64,000 bases of DNA from positions 107,981 to 171,980 of the forward strand of contig MU006098.1 in the NCBI GenBank assembly GCA_010093705.1, given 5' to 3'. Both the position numbers and the translations under genes were made by a program. This document shows, in pieces, positions 31,490 to 42,966 of the stretch; the stretch's first letter is position 1, and each line of letters begins with the position of its first letter. Source of the DNA: Patellaria atrata CBS 101060. Taxonomy: Eukaryota > Ascomycota > Dothideomycetes > Patellariales > Patellariaceae. Under the pieces are notes generated by a model. The model was not told where the DNA came from and did not search any database. It worked only from the letters and a program-made list of their open reading frames with translations.

Positions 31490-33064
31490 TTAACCTGACC
31501 CACCCTTGAAGGCCTTGCCGAACATGAGCAGCTGGACTTGGTCGTAGATGGAAAGAACACCAGCACCGGCGACACCACGGAGAATGTTAGCACCGGCACC
31601 CTTGAAGAGAGACTTGACGCCCTCAGCAGCGATAATCTTGCGGGCAGCATCCATAGAAGAGCTATACTTGACGGCCTGTGGAAAGAATGTTAGTATTTGT
31701 TGTTTGTCGAGGATCAGGGAAGCTCGATACATACCTCACCAGATGTCATCATCATACGACGACGGATAGTGTCCAATGGGTAAGAAGCGATACCAGCACC
31801 AGTAGTGACAGTCCAACCGAGCAAGAAGGAAGCAAGGAAGTTACCCTCAAGAGGACCAACGAGGACGACAGGCTTGATGGAATCGTACATGCCGAAGTAC
31901 AGACCACGGTAGACGACGATACCAAGAACGGAGGGCATGAAACCACGGTAGAGACCGGCAATACCGTCAGATGCGAGGGTCTTCTTGTAAACATCAACGA
32001 GACCGTTGAACTGGCGCTCACCACCCTTCTTAGCGTTCTTGGCGTCATTGGCAAGACGGGTACGGGCATAATCGAGAGAGTAGACGAAGAGGAGAGAAGT
32101 AGCACCGGCAGCCTGTAGATATTTAGTTTTGTATTATCACATTGCTTTTGCGATCGTGACTTACACCACCGGAAGCCAAGTTACCCATCATCCACTTGGC
32201 ATAACCATCACGCTCCTTCTTGAAGGCGAACATCGACTTGTAGGTATCGCGGAAAGCGAAGTTAAGAGCCTGGGTAGGGAAGTATCGGATAACGTTGGCA
32301 GTGTTACCACGCCATAGGGAGACGAAACCCTCATCGGCAGTGGTGCGGCGGAAACAGTCGGCGATACCGTTGTACTTGCGGTCAAGACGCCCTGATTTCA
32401 ACATCTCATCCTGTTGACAGATACTGATTAGCCATGTTCCTTGATAAAGGATTGGTAAGGCTAGATGCAACTCCGGAGCAGTTCCGACTGTTATTACGGA
32501 CAAGATCCGTCACAACCTTCGTAACGAAACTTGGGAAACTATCGTTTGAATAGCAATTGAGGTTTTATAATGGACTTACTTGATTCTGGATGAGAAGCTT
32601 GACACGCTCGATGGGAGCGGCGGCGGTCTTCGAGACGGCAGCGGAGACACCACCCACTGGAGATAAGGGATTAGCGACCGCAACATATACACAAATTGTC
32701 CGGAAAAGAGAGATATCGATGAAAAGCCATCAATGGCATCGACTGATGATAGAATCAGGTGTGGACATACTCAAGAAGTCGACCACGAAGCCCTAGAAGA
32801 GATTATGTTAGATGCATGTCGGAAAAAAAAAAAAAAAAAAACTTCGAATCAACAACAAAACACAACTCTGAGCCATCGAAACGTGCTGAAACTGCATTTC
32901 AATCTTGTCGCAGTGTATTCCGTTACAATTGCAAAGCTATTACTTGCAAGTCTCAATGGCGCAAAACGGTTTCGGTGTAGCTGTAGTTGAGAATAGGGAG
33001 AAACGGACTGTAGACCTACCGGCATGCCCATAAAGGACTTCTTGGGCTGAGGAGCATCTGTCAT
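31490..33064 (-). CDS. Mitochondrial ADP/ATP carrier
   Basis: Exchanges ATP for ADP across the inner mitochondrial membrane. Six exons, 33064-33020, 32792-32771, 32656-32580, 32410-32165, 32112-31735 and 31675-31490, encode 317 residues. The three mitochondrial-carrier repeats show [18 protein letters not shown] and [11 protein letters not shown]. The RRRMMM signature is diagnostic for ADP/ATP carriers. Exon 2 is only 22 nt and exon 1 only 45 nt, with a 226-nt first intron; together they encode [15 protein letters not shown] and GFVVDFLM. The short N terminus lacks a cleavable presequence, as usual in the family. The carrier should be highly expressed, and its codon choice looks strongly C-biased at third positions (for example GTC, ATC, TAC). 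Confidence 0.96.
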
Positions 33065-33848
33065 TGTGATGGATTAATAACAACCGCTGCTATTATGGGA
33101 TAAGGGAATGAGGGGAGATGGGGATGAGGTTCTTTCGTGTAGAGAAGTTGTAGATGAGGATCGGAGTTGTAGGAATTGAGGAAGAGGTTTTAAGGGAGCT
33201 CTGCCAAGGCGCAAAGTTCCAAGGGAGCAGGACCGGGCGGGAAAAATCGGTAACCCAGCGAAAGACTATTTAAAAATTTTGAACTCGTATAATTTTTAAA
33301 TGGTCCCCTAAATATTCGAATTATTCTCAATAATAATTCTAGGCCTTCCTTTTCCTGTAACTGCTACCATGGACCTTACAATTATAAAATGTAGAACTAA
33401 ATAATGGTCAAGCTGAAGAGCTGTAGATCAGAACTTTCCGAGCCGACATCTCCCTTTGACCGCTCGCGCCGTTATCAACCTCACGTGCCCCGGACTCCTA
33501 AGGTATTGGTCGTTAATCGGGTACTCATGCTTATTTTGTAACTATTTGAGGTATTTCATACATATGCTCCTATCAACCATCATGCCCCACAGGTTGCATC
33601 TAGGATCTGAATTCTGGTGAAGCATTTATTCAGATCTTGAGCTACGTGAGCTAGTATCGGCACCCGTATGCGACACATTATCCGTTCCCCGAGGAGCCTC
33701 AACCTCGCTCCGCACTCCTCTCACTATCATTCTCCCTTTGCACCACTGGAACTATTATAAATTTATACTGGAAATTATTTTACAGAAATGAAAATCCCCC
33801 GAGCCCCCTTGAGCTACCTTCGATCCACTATTCCTTGGTCCATCTCAT
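33065..33848. other. Intergenic
   Basis: Promoter of the ADP/ATP carrier and 3' flank of the sterol reductase gene. An AT-rich patch lies at 33265-33400. No gene seen. Confidence 0.5.
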
Positions 33849-35442
33849 TCAATAAACACCAGGTACAATTCTCCATGGAACCTTTTTGCAATAAATGTCC
33901 CAGTCCGCTCCGTACTTGTTTCTGCACTTCTGCTCGTCTCTTCTTTCACGATGAAGGAGCAATATTGCAAAGTACAACATGAAGAAATATGTCACGATTA
34001 TTCCCCATCCTTTAGCTTCTCCGGGAACCACTTCTGCCCTCACGGGTTGACCTCCAAAGATTCCCCCATCCGCAGGTGATGTGCCATCGAAGTCTGGTGA
34101 GGCTGGTCTTTGCTGGATAACATACCCGGAGATCAAAGTCGGGAGACAATATGCCCAAGACATAAACCAATCCCCGAGATAGTTGATGTGACGAGCAGTC
34201 CCCCACCAACCAGAAGTGAGGAGCTTGCTTCCCGATTTTGTCTCCATGTATTCCAAGTGAGCGATCTTAGGGTCCTTTGGATTGTTTCTGAATCGATTTT
34301 TCTCGTTATTTGTGGCACGGAAGATATAATATCCAGTTGCCTGGACTGCCATTACCAATGCAGTGCCCGTTACACCTAACTGGACTGGATGAACGGCCAG
34401 ATAACGTGCCGGTAAGACGTATATGAAAGGCACCCAGACCAAATCGCCGAAAGACAGCATGAATCCGAAGCCATCCGTAATGATGTCGATCGTTGTTAAA
34501 ATCGCTGGTTCCATATACAGCGCATCAAAGACGTACCAGCTTTGGGCGAAAACAACAAGTAAAATACTGGCGGTGATCGTACCATGTGTCCTGTACTGGC
34601 GTGCAATACTGGCCAGGCCAAGAATGACCCAGAGCAGCATACCAGGCCGAAGCTCCATCCAGGTCTTGATATCGACCTCGCCAAAAAGAGGTAGGGTGAC
34701 ACGGGGGTTCATTTCACGGCCAATGAACCAATCGTAGACAATATTACCACTGATACCACCCGGAGCATGTTCACGCTGATTGGGATTGGCCGGCTTGATG
34801 GAGAAGCTACGCACATAAACAAAAGTTGCAAGTGCGTAGGAAATGATCATATTGCTCGTCAAAAGGGGAATCTGGTTCTTCCATATGAAGACCCATGGGA
34901 CCCAATTAGCACCGTCGAGGAACGTGCCCGCTGCTGCAATTGCCATGGTGAATAAAGCCGAATAGAATGCTTGGTAGTACTGTTAGCAGGGGAAAACCCG
35001 TTTGTTCACATCATAACTTACCATTGAATCTATATGTGAGACGTCCAAAGGATCCATATTGAAGCTCCGTACCTTGTAAGGTCTGAGCCGGGAGAGTGGC
35101 ATATAGCACGAGACTCAAGAAGTAGTAGCCGATAGTAGCAAGGAAAGATTCTGTATTCAGCAAAGTAGAAGGACCATGCCAGCCAACCTCTTTCTTGAGC
35201 CTCTCAAGGGTCAGAGTAGATGGATGTAATAAGGATGGGGCTGGACATCCGGAAACATCGTTGCATAGAAAGTAAGCTGCATAGCAGATTATAGGCAGTA
35301 CGATAGTGATAAGGCTTACTCCTGGCCTAGAAAGAATTAGATGCTTAGCAGTTGTTTTTGTAATGTCCACTTACGGGCCGAAGAAATGATAACCATGGGC
35401 TTCTTTGAAGCTCAATGGCTTCCCGTCCTTTCCTTTCGCCAT
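33849..35442 (-). CDS. ERG24: Delta(14)-sterol reductase (ergosterol pathway)
   Basis: ER membrane enzyme that reduces the C14-C15 double bond of sterol intermediates with NADPH. Exons 35442-35375, 35326-35022 and 34969-33849 encode 497 residues; introns are 48 and 52 nt. Several membrane segments run through the protein. Family signatures: FGPPG near the N terminus, TSGWWGTARHINYLGDW (about 385-401) and the C-terminal RRDEQKCRNKYGADWDIYC followed by VPWRIVPGVY. The last matches ERG24 and lamin-B-receptor reductases better than C-24(28) reductase ERG4. This enzyme is the target of morpholine fungicides, which is established for the family. The start was chosen because MAKGKDGKPLSFKEAHGYHF leads straight into the first membrane segment. 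Confidence 0.88.
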
Positions 35443-35859
35443 TCCTACCTCCTGTGTTGCTTAGGGTGTGGGTGGCCTTAGGGAAGACAAATAAATAAAC
35501 TGTTTAAGGTAGTGTAGAAGCTCCAGTTACCCTCACAGCGTTCTCAGGTGCGGGACTGATATATCCGCCGCAAGCAATTGAACCTCGTATGATTTCGCTT
35601 GCACCGGGCTCTTACTTTCCTTCCCTCTCATCAGTCAGCACTTTTCTCGGAAGTGCATGCAGCCGTAAGGAAAAAAATTTGGTGACGAGATGCTCATTAA
35701 TTAGTTCCACCTCCTTGGCCAAGACATCTGGCACCGCGTAACCCCCTGCAGACACGGTTACCATTACATTAGGGGGACACGGCGAATTTAACGAATCAAA
35801 CCCAAACAACCATTTCCTTTCGTCACCGCAAGGGTAATATAATTGATCACAGCTTCATC
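35443..35859. promoter_or_regulatory. Divergent promoter region between ERG24 and the Mrl1-like gene
   Basis: 417 bp between two divergent start codons, so it should carry both promoters. I see no clear operator motif. Confidence 0.5.
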
Positions 35860-37149
35860 ATGAGGCTCCTTTATTCTTCCCTCGCCTTCTTCCTCCTACA
35901 TGTCGCCTCCGCGGCCTCGGACGATAAGAAACCGCTCAAACCGTGCACTATACACTCCCCTCATAGCGAACGCTTCTTCGATCTCAATCCTATCGCTGTT
36001 CTCCCGCATGAGGAGGGCAAACCGGTACATAAGGATGACAGGACGGAAAGTTGGCATGCTAAGGGTCATGACTATAACACGAACTTTACGATAAACTTCT
36101 GCGCGCCGGTGGTGGAAGAGCTGGAAGATGTAGTGGGCGTAGAGAGCTCGTTGTGGAAGAATGTCAGCGCATACTACACGAAAGGGGGCAAGACGTATTC
36201 AATAGGGTGAGTGGAAGCATAGAGGGCAATTGTTCCGTGTTAGAATGATGGTTTGCGCAACGTCTAGTCCGCATATTGCGGAAGGCGCAAACTGTCTGGT
36301 CGAAGGGATGATGTTTACGGATCATGATGTTGGCAGCTCAGTGTACAGAAAATAAAAGACTAAGGGTATCCTCGCAGTCAAGCAAATACCGAACTCGTCT
36401 TCCGCGGCCGCAAACTCGTCCTCAATTATACCGACGGCTCTCCCTGCGATATTTCCTCATCCAAACGCTCCCTCTTCCCCCGCCAACTAGACGATCTTCC
36501 CTCCGATCCCCGTGACGACGACGACGAAGATGAAGATGAAGACCCACCCTCCGAATCGACCGAAAAGAAAAGACGAAAATCCACAATTTTCTCCCTCCTC
36601 TGCGAGAAGGATCCCCTAGCGCCAAAAACAACCGTCTCCTTCGTAGGTGCCAGCCCGGACGAGTGCACATATTTCTTCGAAGCCAGGACAGCCGCAGCGT
36701 GCGGAGGCGTAGAAATCGAGCAGCAGACTTTAAGCCCTGGCGGAGTATTCGGCGTGATGTACGTTCCTACAATACCCCAGATCCCCTTACCAGCGTACTA
36801 ACGCGGACACTGCAGCGCTCTTATCGCGATCCTTGTATATCTCATCGGCGGCTGCGTCTACCAGCGCACAGTAATTCATCAACGCGGTTGGCGCCAACTT
36901 CCTAATTACTCCATGTGGGCCGCGATCGCCGGTTTCTTCAGTGTAAGACCCCCTACCTCCAGACGAAGCAAAACCTAACATCGGTAATAGGACATCTTCA
37001 TCATCCTAACCTCATCCTGCGCACGCCTGCTCCCGAGCCGACGCGGCTACAGCAGGGTATCCTTGAACGGTAACGGGAGAGGCAGGGGTAGAGACCCGGA
37101 TGCGGAAAACAGACTCATAGACAATTTGGACGAGTCATGGGATGACTGA
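35860..37149 (+). CDS. Mrl1-like vacuolar sorting receptor (mannose-6-phosphate-receptor homology)
   Basis: Type I membrane protein of the Golgi/endosome related to yeast Mrl1 and mammalian mannose-6-phosphate receptors; expected to help sort vacuolar hydrolases. Exons 35860-36206, 36378-36758, 36816-36942 and 36991-37149 encode 337 residues. Signal peptide MRLLYSSLAFFLLHVASAA. The MRH domain (about 25-235) holds CTIHSP, FFDLNPI, NFTINFCAPV, SIGQANTELVFRGRKLVLNY and SPDECTYFFEARTAAAC, broken by an acidic insert (PRDDDDEDEDEDPPSE). One membrane segment (ALIAILVYLIGGCVY, about 245-260) leads to a cytosolic tail rich in Arg/Asn ending DESWDD. The first intron is unusually long for the window (171 nt). 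Atg27 is a weaker alternative. Confidence 0.82.
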
Positions 37150-37946
37150 CAGTGTTTTCAAATGAGCATTTATGGCGTCTGAAAGAATCTAAATCGGGGC
37201 TATATGGTATGGCGTTTGGTTTATATGGATATGGATCACAAATTGTGGTAGAAATTAGAGGGTGCGAAGTTGAGTATTGAGGTATGTATTGTATTAGTAT
37301 GACAAATGAATATATGCTAGAGTGCAGAGTGTATGACATTCCCGCTGAGACAAGGGAAAAGGAAGCTCCCGCTGCACGTCTTTGCACTCATCTTTCCCTA
37401 TCATGGTACCTTTTGACTCACTGGACGAGTACGGCCTTTGTGAAGAGTGTTCGCTGAGTGGACTGTACAAAAAATCACTCGACTGTACCCATTGCCAGAA
37501 AGTATCAAGTAGCCCCAACCGTACAAAATTACCAGATCGTACACAATCACTCAACTGTACAGTCCACCTCAAAAATCACTTAAGAGAATATGCACAATAC
37601 AAGCCAGGGTAAGGTTATCGGAACAATAGTTATGAGAATGCGGTTGTATATGTGGTACTCACTTCCTGGTCCCTAAAGCGTAGTTAAGCAGGGTGGTGTC
37701 TACTACCCGAGCATGTATATCGTACAATTGCAACAGAGTGATAAAGAGTCCAAAGATGATGATACGCCGTATATACCAAAGAGCAGATATACATATATAA
37801 AGGACACACCAGTATCACGTAAACCAAAGCCCAAACTCGAAGTATGCAAAGATGAAGAACAAGAGTCAACTCCTACCCAACGCCGGCGAATGCATAAACA
37901 CGCCAGGCCAAAACAACATACAACGATCCAGCTCAGCACTCACCAC
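37150..37946. other. Intergenic with a small inverted-repeat element
   Basis: Tail-to-tail region. It holds a short inverted-repeat structure at 37455-37570 and a weakly 5S-like patch near 37645-37710. No protein gene supported. Confidence 0.5.
37455..37570 (+). repeat. Small inverted-repeat element (MITE-like or hairpin)
   Basis: Ends are TGAG-TGGACTGTAC at 37455-37468 and its inverse GTACAGTCCACCTCA at 37557-37571, with a one-base gap. Inside, AATCACTCGACTGTAC and AATCACTCAACTGTAC are near-identical direct copies. Total about 115 bp, with no coding capacity. No target duplication was identified. Confidence 0.45.
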
Positions 37947-39375
37947 CTAATGATGCTCAATCGGCTCCTCTGGCAACAAGGGCTCTCTCTCCCCGGTCCT
38001 TGCTCTCGCCCACCCCATGAGCGTCTTCATCGGCGGCCTGACGAGATCGTTGAAAAGGAACGTGCCGTACACGAGCAGGGCGAAGCCGAGGATCTGCAGA
38101 GGCTTGAAGGTCTCCCAGCCCAAGCCGAGCGAGACGATCCAGATAAAAAGCGTGCGGCAAGTGTCGATGGTGGAGCGGGAAGTGGCGGAGACGGTGCGAG
38201 TTACTGAGAGGCCGAAGAAGTTGAAGCCGCTGGGGGTTAGGTTAGCACGTATTTTGATCTAGAGAGTTGAAGGGGCTATACCCGATACTGATCATAATCA
38301 GGAAACTGGTGAGCCCAATCGCCTTGAAGTGTGTCATCTCGTACAAACCCTCTCTTGCGTCAAAGTAGCCATAGCGGCCTTGATCGGTGCGGCCGACGGC
38401 GGCGTGGAGGATCCCCATGCAGATGACGGTGACGAGGAAGCCGAAGATGCCTTCCCAACCGACTACTTTGAGGGGTTCCAGTTCATATTTCTCCATGATG
38501 TTTTCCTCGAGCACGAATTGGACGGCCGTGAAGATCTGAGCGCCGGCGATGAGTAAGACGCCGATGATGGTCCTGAGCGCCGCCTTAGAGGTAGCGGCGG
38601 CATGAAACCCATCCCCTTCGATAGCTCTTTTAGCGACATCAAGTACAGCCTTCCCTCCCTCCGCCGCATCCTCTTTCTTCCCATCCAAGAACCCCGCCAG
38701 TCCTACGATCGCCACACCAGCCACGACGACGAACAGCGCAAACCATTTATAACCGCCTAGCGTTCTCTTAAGAAACAGCACGCTGAACAGGCCGACGAAG
38801 AGCACCAGCGCACCCCTGGTCATCTGGTAAATACTCGCCGCCACAAACAACAATCCCACATTCATAAGCGTGGTGCCGGTGATATCACAGCATGCCGGCA
38901 GGGCCAACATCAGCACCTTCCACCCGGTCAGCGGTGTCCTTACCCCCACATTCTCGTGTGCAGGTTTCAGCGGATTCGCCACCTCCCCGGACTCAGAGCT
39001 TGTCTCGGTCCCGGGCAGCAGAGTGGCGGACACGCTGCTGTCTTCGTCCTCGGCGACAGCGGCGACGGGTGAGTAGCCCGTCTTAGAGACGAAACGCTTG
39101 TAGAGCGAGTAGCCGAGGACGACGAGCCAGCAGCCCATCTCCCCGACGAACATTTGGGCGGTTTGGAGGACGGGTTGTTCGAAGCGTTTGGGGTTCGGGG
39201 TTTCGCAGTCGCGGACGCATTGGTTGTCCTGGGTATGGGGTTAGTAAAGGGATGGGAGTGGAGGGAATAGGGGTGGGGGATGGGGATATACTTGGTATTT
39301 CGTCAGGAGAGTGTTGCAGACGCCCGTCACCAGCATCATGGCGACGAGGAAGGGGACAACCGCTTTTGCAGCCAT
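37947..39375 (-). CDS. SLC35F6-like drug/metabolite-superfamily transporter
   Basis: Multi-pass membrane transporter of the EamA/SLC35 type. Exons 39375-39292, 39228-38282 and 38229-37947 encode 437 residues; introns are 63 and 52 nt. About ten membrane segments, starting MAAKAVVPFLVAMMLVTGVC with a TKYQDNQCV motif, as in SLC35F6. A variable acidic loop (about 85-130) separates the first hairpin from the core. The core carries PACCDITGTTLMNVGLLFV and the repeat MTRGALVLFVGLFSVLFLKR. The C terminus has TCRTLFIWIVSLGLGW and a short tail PLLPEEPIEHH. The C-terminal tail and the PLL-type dileucine could direct it to the vacuole or endosome. Substrate unknown; nucleotide-sugar transport is not shown for this branch. 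Confidence 0.88.
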
Positions 39376-40243
39376 GGTTATGGTGTTTGTGGTCCGGAGA
39401 CCGGACCTTGAAGATGGGAAAGATAGCTGGCGAAAGAGCAAAAGTATAGGAGAGAGTTTCTAATGAGATATTCTTGTATTGAGAGCTTATCGAAGCTCAA
39501 GCTGGCTCGTTTTAAACAAATAGCCACACGAGGCGGCCTGTTCTTGTCTCGAGTTGTTGTCTTTTGAGGTGACGGAGGCGGAGCTATCTTACGAAAGCTG
39601 GCCATAGCTCGGTTACTGGAGGAGATGGTTTATGATATAGTATCGTACAACTCAGAAGCGCATCCACGGGAGTCCAGTTACGTTTGGACAGTCCTTTATT
39701 CGGAATCAGGTAGGAACCAACCCCAACTCAGCAATTCTTCTGCTCAGTGAGAATCACGAAGGGTGTCGGAAGTTGTGTTCCAAACCACCGTGTCGACTCT
39801 AAAACTGTCGCGGCGATGTGAAGATGCGGCGAAATCCATGACATACAATATCATGGAGTGAGCTATCGGGGTACGCAAACATCATGGCAGATGCGTTAAT
39901 GTACTGCGCGCAGCTTCCGCTCTCTAAATGACACGATGGTGGTTAGTCCCTTAAGACACGTCGTCCTAAGTATACCTTCTACATCCCCTCTGCTCGCTCT
40001 ATACGCTATATTTCCTATTATGAAGGATAACTGGATAGATCTCAAGCAGAAATGGACTTTAGGTGGGTCCAGTTTTTCCCTATCTTGGGGGTATACGGGG
40101 GTATATCAAATCAAATGATAAGAGGCATATGTTGCTGTGATGTTGTGCTTACAAGACGGGGGGTACTGTAAAACACGAAAATGGTTACCTTTCTAGCCAA
40201 CGCAATACGAAAACAACTTTTGAGACGAGCACACATTCCCAAT
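39376..40243. other. Intergenic
   Basis: Promoter of the SLC35F6-like gene and 3' flank of the MFS gene. No gene or repeat supported. Confidence 0.5.
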
Positions 40244-41852
40244 CTACAAAAACCACCTGAAATCCGGGCTCGCCGGCCCATCCCTCAAACGCTCAGTTGG
40301 CACATCCTTCGCCGTCAACTTAACCCCCTGTTCCCTATTCCTCCTCGCGTTATCCAGGACCATGAACGTACCCAACAGAAGCGTGATCACCGCGCCCGTA
40401 GCTCCAAACGCAGCCGTCGTAGCAAGCGCAGGAATATACTTCGGCGCATCCTTATTCTGGAAGATATTGCTACTGACGACGCCCATGAGGTTCGCGAGGG
40501 GCACGCCCACAGAGGTGAGAGTGACGCGACGACCCTCGTGCGCGATGTTGTTGTTATACCAGGTCGACAAGAGCACCGAAGGGGCGGAGGTACCCCAGGT
40601 CATCATGAAGCAGGCGAAGTAGGCGACGTTGAGCTGGTGCTCGACGTCGATGGTCACGTAGATGATGAAGCCGATGAAGGTGAGCAGGAAGCCGAGCGCG
40701 ATGAACGGGAAGCGCAGGCGCATGTAGTCGGAGGTGAAGGCTAAGATAAGCAGGACGACTGCGCCGACGATGTTGGGCGCGACGGTGTAGAGGTTCGTTT
40801 TGATCTTGTCGTAGCCTAGTCGTCCGACGATCTGGGGGAGGAAGAGCGAGACGGATTGGAGGGGGACGCCGAGACAGATTTCGATGCCGAGCCAGGCGTA
40901 GACGGCGGGGATCTTGAAGGCTTTGAGCGCTTCTTTGAGGTCGAACTTTTCGTTGACGATTGAGGAGCTGTCGAGTTGCATGCGGGCGAATGCGATTTTG
41001 CGTTCGTCTTCACTTAGGAATTTTGCCTCGGAGGAAGATTTGGGAAGATACCAATATACGAATAGGGAGACTGTGTACTCATTAGTTCGGTGAGATTCGG
41101 CAATAGTTAGCTGTCTCGACGACTTACAAGAAACCGTGACCGCCCCTTCTATCAGAAACAGATATCTCCATCCTGGCAGACTAGACTCGATCTGGAAGAC
41201 ACCAAAAGCCAAAAGTCCACTGAAGGCGTTGGCGATATTCGAAGCAGCGTAGAAGATTGCTAAGCGTCGAGCAAGCTCACCCCTTCGATAGAATGTGGTA
41301 AGATAGTAGATTACAAGAGGAAAGAAGGCGGATTCAGCCATGCCTAGTTTGAATGTTAAATCGAACCTTGCTGAAAGTGTTATAGAACTCACCCAGGAAC
41401 CATCTCAGCGTCATCATCCCCCCGAAATTCCTCACACTGGCTCCTAGCAGCGTACATGTACCGAAACAGAACATCATGATGGGAAGAACTCTACTCGGAC
41501 CGTACTTCTTCCCCAGCATACCAATAGGAGGTGCAAATATGACGTATGGTACGAAGAACACGCTGAGGATGATGTTATACTGGCCGTCTTTGAAGTGCAA
41601 GTCATCCTCCAAGCTGTCAGTCTTCGCATTCCCGAGATTCCCCTTGTCTAAGGCATTGCAAAGATACATGAAGGCAAGAACGGGCAGAATCCGAAGGTCG
41701 AACTTGAGCACTAGCCGTTTCTCATGTTCGTATGTCGGAATGTAGTTCCCACTCGCCACGAAGCCTGTTTCTGGCGAGGGAGTATTGCTGAGCGAGGATT
41801 TGAGCGAAGCATCTTCCACGCCTCCTTTCGTAATGTCACTTGCGACGCCCAT
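40244..41852 (-). CDS. MFS permease, anion:cation symporter (Dal5-type) family
   Basis: Plasma-membrane permease of the major facilitator superfamily, in the fungal allantoate/nicotinate/tartrate-like group. Exons 41852-41393, 41343-41128 and 41070-40244 encode 500 residues; introns are 49 and 57 nt. The N terminus is soluble (about 45 residues), followed by HEKRLVLKFDLRILPVLAFM and DKGNLGNA, which is typical of this family. The loop 2-3 motif GMLGKKYGPSRVLP and RWFLGMAESAFFP are also typical. There are twelve predicted membrane segments. The central loop (about 225-265) is charged. Substrates in this family are organic anions, including some aromatic acids. A link to the aromatic gene set 7 kb away is possible but unproven. 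Confidence 0.9.
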
Positions 41853-42966
41853 AATGGCAAATCTACTTGTATCCTTTGCTATTCAAGTAGACTGGGGGAA
41901 AAGGAACAGATTAATGATGTCTTAGGATATTCTTTGACCCACAGGTTCAGCAAAACAGCATGACTGTTTTGAAAAGAGGGGTTGACAATTCAGTTGATCA
42001 AGACATAAGACGCCATGTGCGTACGTACTGCTTTATAGATCCTTCGCATGCTGGTAAGACGTAGAGTTCTGGTTACATCTAAACCTAGACTATGCTTAAA
42101 GACGCGAAGAAGCAATATTGAAAAGAGAGATAGAGAGTAAGGGCTAACCTTGAGGTAGCCCTGGGAGAATTCTAAGTACTAGGTATCATTAGGAAAAAGA
42201 GTGTCCCCTTGCTGATGTCGTAGTCCGCTCCTAGGAGAACCACACGGCCTAAGAAACAGATTCTCGACAGAGAATGACAAGTGTAAACGCTTTGATCGGG
42301 ATGCCGATTGGTTACCGCCACCGATCGGGAATGCTAGGGTGATGCATGAAGGGGATCCTTTTGGGTTTTTTGGAGATAAGAGAAAAGAGGAGAATTATAC
42401 TTGAACCCTTACCTGACCTCATCGTATGAGCGCGGGACACATCCTTGGCGTCCATCACCGTTGATACCACCACTTACTGATTGAGCGCCCTGGACATGTG
42501 GCAAATTGATCCTTCTACTCTTAAAAATGATTCTTGGGCACTTGCACAGGAGGGACCACGAACGAGAAAGTGATATGTAAGAACGGGATTCGATGTTCTA
42601 TGTTTCTGGCTGGCTGGTTGAAAGCATGCCTTAGTTGCCCATAGGTCATGCAGACTTCCATAGCCGAGGCTATCAAAGTGGATTGATATTGATACAAACG
42701 GGGGGACTGGGGGCTACAGACGTCCAACAGATAAGAGATCTTGAAAACCATTGGCGCTCACCATGCAACGCCGTACAATGATACTATCCAAGCAGCAGTA
42801 TGTCCACCTTTAAGATACCGAAAACTCCATGTTTGGGTATTCCCTCCATGACGACCCCAGGCGCTTTTGAAACGCCGTTGCTATAGACGTGAAATCAACA
42901 AATGAGATAGTGTAACGTAGGTGGACTATAGTAGGTAGATGTCTGGTAAAACTGCGACCGCTTCCT
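41853..42966. other. Intergenic
   Basis: Promoter of the MFS gene and 3' flank of the Cys-rich coiled-coil gene. Short frames at 42521-42751 and 42810-43139 show no domain. Confidence 0.5.

Noticed and set aside
36422-36670. Minus-strand frames of about 80 codons rich in Arg/Ser
   Set aside because: Shadows of the acidic insert of the Mrl1-like receptor's second exon.
37640-37715. 5S rRNA-like patch (TTCCTGGTCCCTAAAGCG followed by GTTAAGCAGGGTGG)
   Set aside because: Only about 70 percent match to fungal 5S over a short core, with no matching 5' and 3' ends, so it is not a working 5S gene. A decayed fragment cannot be excluded.
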